This document shows positions 1 through 5,175 of a stretch of DNA of 5,175 bases, in pieces. The stretch is from assembly GCA_002455375.1 (NCBI GenBank), contig DKKR01000049.1:1-5175 (forward strand), in the 5' to 3' direction. The notes below the pieces were generated by a model, which was not told where the DNA came from, did no database searches, and saw nothing but the letters and a program-made list of their open reading frames with translations. Origin of the DNA: Bacteroidetes bacterium UBA6661 (GTDB lineage: Bacteria; Bacteroidota; Bacteroidia; AKYH767-A; OLB10). Position 1 is the stretch's first letter. Each line of letters begins with the position of its first letter. The position numbers and the translations under genes are program-made.

Positions 1-39
1 ATGAAATTACAAATTACTTATACAAAATTAAATCCATAA
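1..39 (+). CDS. Possible 3' end of an upstream gene (partial)
   Basis: Frame 1 is open from the window edge and reads MKLQITYTKLNP before a TAA at 37-39, only 6 bases before the glmS ATG. A stop this close to the next start is typical of the end of a preceding co-directional gene. The leading ATG at position 1 may be an internal methionine. The short hydrophobic/aromatic tail ending in 'YTK' is reminiscent of the C-termini of DUF4270-type outer-membrane lipoproteins, which I recall lying near glmS in some Bacteroidota; that identification is a guess. Alternatively this is just a chance open stretch in a leader, since 12 codons cannot prove coding. Confidence 0.35.
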   Translation: MKLQITYTKLNP

Positions 40-45
40 AATATC

Positions 46-1881
46 ATGTGTGGAATCGTTGCCTATATAGGAAATCGTCAGGCTTATCCGATAGTAATTA
101 AAGGACTTCAGCGTCTGGAGTATCGCGGCTATGACAGTGCCGGTGTGGCATTATTGAATGGTGAACTGAGTGTTTACAAAAAAGCAGGTAAGGTTGCTGA
201 TCTGGCCGCTTATGTATCTGATAAAAATTTAGTAGGACAAGTGGGCATGGGGCATACACGTTGGGCAACACATGGTGAACCTAACGACAGAAATGCACAT
301 CCTCATTATTCTGAATCAAAAGATTTAGCCATAATTCATAATGGTATCATTGAAAACTATGCAGCCATCAAACAAGAGCTGATAAATTCAGGTCATACTT
401 TTAAAAGTGATACAGACACAGAGGTTTTGATACATCTTATTGAAGAGATTAAACATAAAACCCATGTAGCTACTGAGGAGGCTGTACGTCTTGCTTTAGG
501 CGAAGTTATTGGCGCTTATGCCATTGTTGTTTTATCAAAGAATGAGCCTAACAAAATGATTGCTGCCCGCAAAGGCAGCCCTATTGTTGTGGGTATTGGT
601 AAAGACGAATTTTTTATTGCCTCGGATGCAACTCCTATTGTAGAATATACTAAAAACGTTGCCTACCTCAACGATGGTGAAGTTGCAACTATTGATAATG
701 GTAAACTGACTGTAAAAACTATTGACAACGAAACCAAAATTCCTTTTGTTCAGGAATTAGAGTTAAAGCTTGAAGCCATTGAAAAAGGTGGATACGATCA
801 TTTCATGATGAAAGAAATCTATGAGCAACCTCGTTCTATTTGGGACAGTATGCGCGGACGTATTGATGCAGAAAAAGGCAGATTAAGATTAGGTGGTATC
901 AGCGAATTTGAAAACAAATTGATCAATGCAAAAAGAATAATCATAGTTGCCTGCGGAACATCCTGGCATGCAGCATTGGTGGCAGAATATCTTATTGAAG
1001 ACCTGGCACGTATTCCTGTTGAGGTTGAATATGCTTCTGAATTTCGTTATAGAAATCCTATCATCTCTGAAGATGATGTAGTGATAGCTATTTCGCAAAG
1101 TGGCGAAACTGCCGACACACTTGCAGCCATTGAAATGGCTAAAGAACGTGGTGCAACAATTTTTGGTGTTTGCAACGTTGTGGGGTCATCTATTCCACGT
1201 GCAACACATGCAGGTTCCTACACACATGCCGGACCTGAAATTGGTGTGGCTTCTACCAAAGCATTTACAGCACAGGTAACAGTACTAACCTTAATGGCGC
1301 TTCAGATTGCAAATAAAAGAGGCACCATTACACAATCACGTTTTAGAGCATTACTTAACGAACTTGAAACTATTCCTTCAAAAGTTGAAATTGCACTTAG
1401 ATCAAATGATAAGGTTAAAGAAATATCTGCATTGTTTAAAGAATCCCGAAACTTCCTTTACTTAGGTCGTGGTTATGGATTTCCTGTTGCCTTAGAAGGT
1501 GCTTTAAAGCTTAAAGAGATTTCATATATACATGCAGAAGGTTATCCTGCTGCAGAAATGAAACACGGGCCTATTGCCTTAATTGACGAAGAAATGCCTG
1601 TTGTAGTTATTGCCACTAAAAATTCTTCATACGAAAAAGTAGTTTCAAATATTCAGGAAGTAAAAGCACGTAAAGGAAAAATAATTGCTATTGTTACAGA
1701 AGGCGATGTTGATGTCAGGAAAATGGCAGATTATACTATTGAAATTCCGGAAACTGACGATATTCTTGTACCACTCGTAAGTGTAATTCCCTTGCAGTTG
1801 TTAAGCTATCATATTGCAGTTATGCGTGGTTGTAATGTTGATCAACCTCGCAATCTGGCAAAAAGTGTTACTGTTGAATAA
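46..1881 (+). CDS. glmS: Glutamine--fructose-6-phosphate aminotransferase (isomerizing)
   Basis: Cytoplasmic enzyme that converts fructose-6-phosphate and glutamine to glucosamine-6-phosphate and glutamate, the first step towards UDP-GlcNAc for peptidoglycan and lipid A. The 611 residues are close to the 609 of E. coli GlmS. Residues 1 to about 220 form the class II glutaminase domain: MCGIV gives Cys2 as the nucleophile after Met removal, followed by HTRWATHG (70-77), HNG (98-100) and SDTDTEV. Two SIS sugar-isomerase domains follow, with CGTS at 303-306, SQSGET at 350-355 and GALKLKEIS with Lys488/Glu491. HAEGYPAAEMKHGP includes His507, and the conserved tail DQPRNLAKSVTVE includes Lys606. 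The ATG is fixed because Cys must be residue 2. No Shine-Dalgarno is seen in the 6 bases after the upstream TAA, and there is no room here for a glmS ribozyme. The gene appears intact; family assignment is essentially certain. Confidence 0.98.
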   Translation: MCGIVAYIGNRQAYPIVIKGLQRLEYRGYDSAGVALLNGELSVYKKAGKVADLAAYVSDKNLVGQVGMGHTRWATHGEPNDRNAHPHYSESKDLAIIHNGIIENYAAIKQELINSGHTFKSDTDTEVLIHLIEEIKHKTHVATEEAVRLALGEVIGAYAIVVLSKNEPNKMIAARKGSPIVVGIGKDEFFIASDATPIVEYTKNVAYLNDGEVATIDNGKLTVKTIDNETKIPFVQELELKLEAIEKGGYDHFMMKEIYEQPRSIWDSMRGRIDAEKGRLRLGGISEFENKLINAKRIIIVACGTSWHAALVAEYLIEDLARIPVEVEYASEFRYRNPIISEDDVVIAISQSGETADTLAAIEMAKERGATIFGVCNVVGSSIPRATHAGSYTHAGPEIGVASTKAFTAQVTVLTLMALQIANKRGTITQSRFRALLNELETIPSKVEIALRSNDKVKEISALFKESRNFLYLGRGYGFPVALEGALKLKEISYIHAEGYPAAEMKHGPIALIDEEMPVVVIATKNSSYEKVVSNIQEVKARKGKIIAIVTEGDVDVRKMADYTIEIPETDDILVPLVSVIPLQLLSYHIAVMRGCNVDQPRNLAKSVTVE

Positions 1882-1928
1882 CATTTGTTTTAATCCACTT
1901 CTCTCATAACATTTCAGCTAACAATATC

Positions 1929-1956
1929 CCTGCTGATTAATTCATACATCAACAGG
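1929..1956 (+). other. Imperfect hairpin between glmS and dxr
   Basis: CCTGCTGAT (1929-1937) pairs with ATCAACAGG (1948-1956) over 9 positions with one C/A mismatch, enclosing a 10-base loop. No T-run follows (ATTTAACTAATATTG), so it is not a convincing intrinsic terminator. Its right arm ends in AGG and, with the next A, forms AGGA, the only Shine-Dalgarno-like sequence before dxr. It may be a chance structure, an RNA-stability element, or a weak modulator of dxr translation. Confidence 0.3.
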
Positions 1957-1968
1957 ATTTAACTAATA

Positions 1969-3153
1969 TTGTCCGCTCATAGTCAATCAGCTTTGAAAAA
2001 ACGAATTGCTATACTTGGTTCAACCGGTAGTATTGGCAGGCAGGCACTTGAAGTGATTGCTGCACATGCTGATGTTTTTGAAGTTGAGTTATTAACTGCA
2101 AACGGTAATATAGAACTGCTCGAAAAGCAGGTTCGGCAATTTACTCCCGCCACTGCTGTTGTAACCGATAAAGAGAAGTACAAAATATTTAAAGAAAATA
2201 TTGCTGACATTCCTGTTAAAGTTTTTGCAGGCATTGATTCTGTTGAGCAAGCCGTACAGTCCGACTCCATAGACATTGTTCTTACAGCAATGGTAGGCTA
2301 TGCCGGACTATTGCCAACAATTGCAGCAATAAAAAGTAAAAAGACTATTGCTCTTGCCAATAAAGAAACACTTGTGGTGGCAGGTAAAATAATAACAGCC
2401 CTTGCAGATGATAACGGTGTGCGCATTTACCCGGTTGACTCCGAACATTCAGCCATTTTTCAATGTCTTGCAGGAGAGTTTCATAACCCGATAGAAAAGA
2501 TTTATTTAACAGCATCGGGCGGGCCATTCAGAGGAAAAAGCAAGAAAGAATTAGAGCAAGTAACTTTGGCTCAGGCACTGAAACATCCCAACTGGAGCAT
2601 GGGTGCAAAAATCACTGTTGACTCTGCTACAATGATGAATAAAGGCCTTGAAATGATTGAAGCCAAATGGCTCTTTGGATTGCAGCCACATCAAATTCAT
2701 GTTGTTGTGCATCCACAGTCAATCATTCATTCTGTAGTACAATTTACTGATGGCAGCATGAAAGCACAAATGGGTTTGCCTGACATGAAACTACCTATCC
2801 TGTATGCACTAAGTTTTCCGCAGCGTTTAAAGACCGATTTCAAGAGATTCAACTTTCTTGACTATCCCCAACTTACTTTCGAGAAACCTGATACCGAAGT
2901 TTTTTCTGCCTTGCTTTTGGCTGAAGAAGCTATGAAAAAAGATGGAAACATGCCTTGTATTCTTAATGCGGCAAACGAAGTTGCAGTTGCTGCGTTTCTC
3001 AAAGAGAAAATTAGTTTCTTTCAGATTCCCGGTATTGCAGAACAACTCATGTCGAAGATAACTTACATTGAAAAACCATCGCTTGAAGACCTGATTGCAA
3101 CGGATAAGGAAACACGATTGCAAACAGAATTACTATTGACTAAAAAAAATTAA
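1969..3153 (+). CDS. dxr: 1-deoxy-D-xylulose 5-phosphate reductoisomerase
   Basis: Cytoplasmic NADPH- and divalent-metal-dependent enzyme converting 1-deoxy-D-xylulose 5-phosphate to 2-C-methyl-D-erythritol 4-phosphate, the committed step of the MEP isoprenoid pathway and the target of fosmidomycin. Numbered from TTG 1969, the Rossmann nucleotide-binding loop GSTGSIG is at 17-23, followed by ANKETLV. Metal ligands lie in PVDSEH (Asp157, Glu159) and MMNKGLE (Asn224, Lys225, Glu228), with SGGPFR and the flexible HPNWSMG loop (206-212) between them. The C-terminal LNAANEVAVAAFL motif is present. Length is 394 residues against 398 in E. coli. The start is uncertain: an in-frame TAA at 1960-1962 limits it, there is no in-frame ATG in the N-terminal region, and the candidates are TTG 1969 (AGGA 11 bases upstream) or TTG 1993. 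The latter gives M-KKRIAILGSTGSIG, the usual family N-terminus (386 residues). The gene lies 87 bases after glmS and 25 bases before rseP. Confidence 0.97.
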   Translation: MSAHSQSALKKRIAILGSTGSIGRQALEVIAAHADVFEVELLTANGNIELLEKQVRQFTPATAVVTDKEKYKIFKENIADIPVKVFAGIDSVEQAVQSDSIDIVLTAMVGYAGLLPTIAAIKSKKTIALANKETLVVAGKIITALADDNGVRIYPVDSEHSAIFQCLAGEFHNPIEKIYLTASGGPFRGKSKKELEQVTLAQALKHPNWSMGAKITVDSATMMNKGLEMIEAKWLFGLQPHQIHVVVHPQSIIHSVVQFTDGSMKAQMGLPDMKLPILYALSFPQRLKTDFKRFNFLDYPQLTFEKPDTEVFSALLLAEEAMKKDGNMPCILNAANEVAVAAFLKEKISFFQIPGIAEQLMSKITYIEKPSLEDLIATDKETRLQTELLLTKKN

Positions 3154-3178
3154 CTTCGCATAAAATTTTTAAAATCTG

Positions 3179-4510
3179 ATGAGTGGATTGATTATGGCAG
3201 CTCAGTTGATACTGGGCCTTTCAATATTAGTAACCCTGCATGAATTGGGGCATTTTCTTGCTGCAAGAATGTTTGGTATCAAGGTCGAAAAGTTCTACCT
3301 GTTTTTTGATGCATGGGGAATAAAATTATTCAGCTTTAAAAAAGGTGATTGTGAGTATGGTATAGGATGGCTTCCTTTTGGTGGCTATGTAAAAATTGCA
3401 GGGATGGTTGATGAAAGTATGGATAAAGATCAATTAGCACAACCTGCACAACCATGGGAATTCAGAAGTAAACCAGCATGGCAAAGATTAATTGTAATGG
3501 TTGCAGGGGTAGTAATGAATGTCATTCTTGGTATTGCTATTTTTTCAATGAGTTTATTGCACTACAAAGGCAGCTATCTGAAAAATGATTCTGTTACACA
3601 TGGTATTGTTGCTTATAAACTGGGGGAAGAAATTGGCTTGCGTACAGGAGATAAAGTTGTTGCTATTGATGGAAAATCATTCGATCGTTTTGATGACTTG
3701 CTTTCAACACGTGTATTGTTTGGTGCAACATTAACTGTTATCCGAAATGGTGAAACCATACCAATTGAAGTGCCTGACGATTTTTATAAAAAAACAGGAC
3801 CCAATGCCCGTTCACTTTTTCTTGGCGCAGGACATCTGACCTATGTTGTTAAAGAAGTTGTTGTTGGCGAAAATGCATTCAAAGCTGGAGTAGAAAACGG
3901 TGACATCATTACAGAAGTTGATAAGCAAAAAATTACCGGTGAAGATTTTATGCAGCGTTATTTTGCTGATAAAAAAGGTGAAACTGCATTGCTTTCAATG
4001 ATTCGTAATGGTAAACCAATGGACATTACGGTAAACATAAGTTCAAAAGGAACTATTGGTGTGCGTTATAATGGTGATGTGGTAATACCTGAGGAATATA
4101 TTAAAACACCTTACACATTATCATCAGCATTGGCATTTGGTACATCAGATGCATTTGAAACATTAGTGAGCAATGCTAAAGGGTTTAAGAAACTCTTTAA
4201 AGGTGAAGAAAAATTTCAGGAGTCAGTTCAGGGACCTATTGGTATAGCAAAAATTTATGGTGGCACTTGGGATTGGCCACACTTTTGGGTACTTACAGGC
4301 TTGCTCTCTATGATTCTTGCTTTTATGAATATACTTCCTATTCCTGCACTTGATGGCGGTCATGTTTTATTTCTGCTCATTGAATCTGTCACACGCAAGA
4401 AATTCAGTGATGCATTTATGGAAAAAACGCAGGTTGTTGGAATGGTTTTACTCCTATCATTAATGGTCTTTGTAATCGGAAACGATATCTGGCGGGCTTT
4501 TATTAAGTAG
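3179..4510 (+). CDS. rseP: RseP-type site-2 intramembrane zinc metalloprotease with two PDZ domains (M50 family)
   Basis: Inner-membrane protease that cuts transmembrane segments of substrates, classically the anti-sigma factor RseA in E. coli; the substrate here is unknown, anti-sigma factors being the likely class. The zinc-site motif HELGH is at 21-25 in the first membrane helix (about 4-32). A conserved loop (YGIGWLPFGGYVKIAGM) precedes helix 2 (about 104-124). Two periplasmic PDZ-like domains follow: PDZ1 around 135-195 (GLRTGDKVVAIDGK, from 153) and PDZ2 around 215-290 (AFKAGVENGDIITEVD, from 233). Helix 3 (about 370-400) carries NILPIPALDG with Asn384, Pro387 and Asp392, which supplies the third zinc ligand, and helix 4 spans about 419-437. 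Length is 443 residues against 450 for E. coli RseP. ATG 3179 places HExxH as in relatives; ATG 3194 would shorten the first helix. The 25-base gap after dxr suggests co-transcription. Intact. Confidence 0.95.
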   Translation: MSGLIMAAQLILGLSILVTLHELGHFLAARMFGIKVEKFYLFFDAWGIKLFSFKKGDCEYGIGWLPFGGYVKIAGMVDESMDKDQLAQPAQPWEFRSKPAWQRLIVMVAGVVMNVILGIAIFSMSLLHYKGSYLKNDSVTHGIVAYKLGEEIGLRTGDKVVAIDGKSFDRFDDLLSTRVLFGATLTVIRNGETIPIEVPDDFYKKTGPNARSLFLGAGHLTYVVKEVVVGENAFKAGVENGDIITEVDKQKITGEDFMQRYFADKKGETALLSMIRNGKPMDITVNISSKGTIGVRYNGDVVIPEEYIKTPYTLSSALAFGTSDAFETLVSNAKGFKKLFKGEEKFQESVQGPIGIAKIYGGTWDWPHFWVLTGLLSMILAFMNILPIPALDGGHVLFLLIESVTRKKFSDAFMEKTQVVGMVLLLSLMVFVIGNDIWRAFIK

Positions 4511-4543
4511 TTTTTTATTTCAGGTTTTTGAGGTAACAAGTTC

Positions 4544-4565
4544 TGCTTTGTTTTAAAGCATTTTT
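4544..4565 (+). terminator. Possible weak intrinsic terminator after rseP
   Basis: TGCTTT (4544-4549) and AAAGCA (4555-4560) form a perfect 6-bp stem with a 5-base loop, immediately followed by TTTTT (4561-4565). Placement 33 bases past the rseP stop and the T-run direction fit rightward termination. The stem has only two G-C pairs, so in an AT-rich genome it could be chance. Confidence 0.4.
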
Positions 4566-4663
4566 GTTCTATTGCTTCATTTCTTGCTACTAAGAACCTA
4601 AAAGCCCATAATAGTTTGGGTAGAATTTTATATTACAGTCGAAGAATACCTAACAGAAATCAA

Positions 4664-4697
4664 AAGGCTGTCTCAAATTTAGTTCTGAGACAGCCTT
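4664..4697 (-). terminator. Strong intrinsic terminator of the RND permease gene, possibly bidirectional
   Basis: AAGGCTGTCTCA (4664-4675) and TGAGACAGCCTT (4686-4697) are perfect reverse complements, giving a 12-bp stem with a 10-base loop. Read on the minus strand it lies 28 bases past the RND stop codon, and the stem ends in TTTT followed by GATTT, as expected for termination of that gene. On the plus strand it is followed by CATCTAAAATT, without a T-run, so it would stop rightward rseP transcription less well. I recall similar GGCTGTCTC/GAGACAGCC terminator stems from other Bacteroidota genomes. Confidence 0.85.
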
Positions 4698-4725
4698 CAT
4701 CTAAAATTAGCATTTAAAATTTCTA

Positions 4726-5175
4726 TCAGGCAATTAACTCATCGTCCGGTTTTTTCATTATCGGCTTTGGTCTTTTGTAGATTTTTGCTTTCAGATTTTC
4801 TGACATCAGATACATTACCGGAACTAAAAACAGTGTAAGGAATGTTGCAAACATCAATCCGAATATCATTGTCCATGACAGTGGTCCCCAGAAAGCTGTG
4901 CTATCGCCACCAAAGAAAATGTGAGGATTAAATTCTGTAAACAGTGTTACGAAATCAATATTCAAACCTACTGCAAGCGGAATCAATCCTAATGATGTTG
5001 CAGTGGCAGTAAGAATTACCGGAGTCATTCTCGTACGACCTGCTTCAACTATTGCTTCGAATGTTGGAACGCCTTGTTCACGAAGTAACTCTGTGAACTC
5101 TACCAACAGAATACCATTTCTCACCACAATACCGGCAAGTGCTACAACACCAATACCTGTCATCACAATAGAGAA
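4726..5175 (-). CDS. RND-family efflux transporter permease, C-terminal fragment (runs off the right edge)
   Basis: C-terminal 149 residues of an inner-membrane proton-driven pump subunit of the AcrB/HAE1 type, which works with a periplasmic adaptor and an outer-membrane channel. The frame is open to the window edge (FSIVMTG...), so GTG 5166 and ATG 5163 are internal codons, not starts. Family proteins are about 1,000-1,150 residues, so the first roughly 85% is missing. Counting from the edge, a helix at about 7-27 (ALAGIVVRNGILLVEF) matches AcrB TM10, with Arg19 at the place of AcrB Lys940. Arg49 in GRTRMTP matches AcrB Arg971 before TM11 (53-70), and GPLSWTMIFGL...VPVMYL (98-124) is TM12. 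A 30-residue stretch separates the TM11 proline from TM12. The basic tail (KAKIYKRPKPIMKKPDDELIA) is cytoplasmic and ends at TGA 4726-4728. Substrate cannot be told from this part; the Lys/Arg-type helix favours drug/lipid rather than heavy-metal pumps. Confidence 0.92.
   Translation of the reverse strand, partial: FSIVMTGIGVVALAGIVVRNGILLVEFTELLREQGVPTFEAIVEAGRTRMTPVILTATATSLGLIPLAVGLNIDFVTLFTEFNPHIFFGGDSTAFWGPLSWTMIFGLMFATFLTLFLVPVMYLMSENLKAKIYKRPKPIMKKPDDELIA

Noticed and set aside
1..45. glmS ribozyme/riboswitch upstream of glmS
   Set aside because: Only 45 bases precede the ATG and they are mostly A/T and probably coding for an upstream gene. The ribozyme needs well over 100 structured bases and is typical of Firmicutes.
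889..1098. 69-codon open frame on the minus strand inside glmS
   Set aside because: It lies wholly antisense to the conserved SIS-domain coding sequence, has Cys-rich, low-plausibility composition and no recognisable motif; a shadow of glmS.
1878..1890. Bacteroidota-type -7 promoter element (TAnnTTTG) at the end of glmS
   Set aside because: The sequence is TAACATTTG, with three bases rather than two between TA and TTTG, and I see no correctly spaced -33 TTTG/TTG.
1983..2276. 97-codon minus-strand frame opposite the dxr N-terminal half
   Set aside because: Fully antisense to the conserved NADPH-binding region; Ser/Thr/Cys-rich composition is typical of a reverse-frame shadow.
2345..2527. 60-codon minus-strand frame within dxr
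   Set aside because: Antisense to the conserved metal-binding region, with no independent coding features.
2827..3123. 98-codon minus-strand frame opposite the dxr C-terminal region
   Set aside because: Antisense to dxr; Cys/Phe/Asn-rich composition and no family resemblance.
4602..4621. CCCA...TGGG inverted repeat in the convergent intergenic region
   Set aside because: Only four base pairs with an 8-base loop and no T-run; expected by chance.
5161..5166. GTG/ATG codons as a start for a 146-residue minus-strand protein
   Set aside because: The frame stays open to the window edge and the residues before these codons continue the RND helix, so they are internal and the gene is truncated by the window.

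Overview
The window is an AT-rich chromosomal segment most likely from a member of the Bacteroidota (Bacteroidetes). Three things point there. The RseP homologue carries the phylum's typical N-terminal and 'EFRSKPAWQRLI' style sequence. The RND-pump tail has the long linker before its last membrane helix that I associate with Bacteroidota pumps. Shine-Dalgarno sites are nearly absent before the genes. This is a judgement from remembered family sequences, not a search result.

Layout: positions 1-39 are probably the last codons of an upstream gene cut by the window edge. Three complete plus-strand genes follow: glmS (46-1881), dxr (about 1969 or 1993 to 3153) and an RseP-type site-2 protease gene (3179-4510). 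A convergent intergenic region (4511-4725) holds two hairpins: a weak one reading rightward after rseP, and a strong 12-bp one reading leftward after the last gene. From 4726 to the right edge, on the minus strand, lies the C-terminal end of an RND-family efflux permease whose start is outside the window.

How the genes fit together: GlmS makes glucosamine-6-phosphate for UDP-GlcNAc (peptidoglycan, lipid A). DXR commits carbon to the MEP isoprenoid pathway, which supplies the undecaprenyl lipid carrier and quinones. RseP-type proteases act in envelope signalling by cleaving membrane proteins. The block is therefore an envelope-oriented housekeeping cluster. The dxr-rseP pair resembles a shortened form of the E. 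coli dxr-uppS-cdsA-rseP order. The convergent RND pump is a separate transcription unit.

All three complete genes look intact, with their catalytic residues present. I see no mobile element, CRISPR array, RNA gene or undescribed system. The points most worth a second look are the absence of any ATG start for dxr, an imperfect hairpin just upstream of it that includes its only Shine-Dalgarno-like sequence, and features of the RND pump tail.
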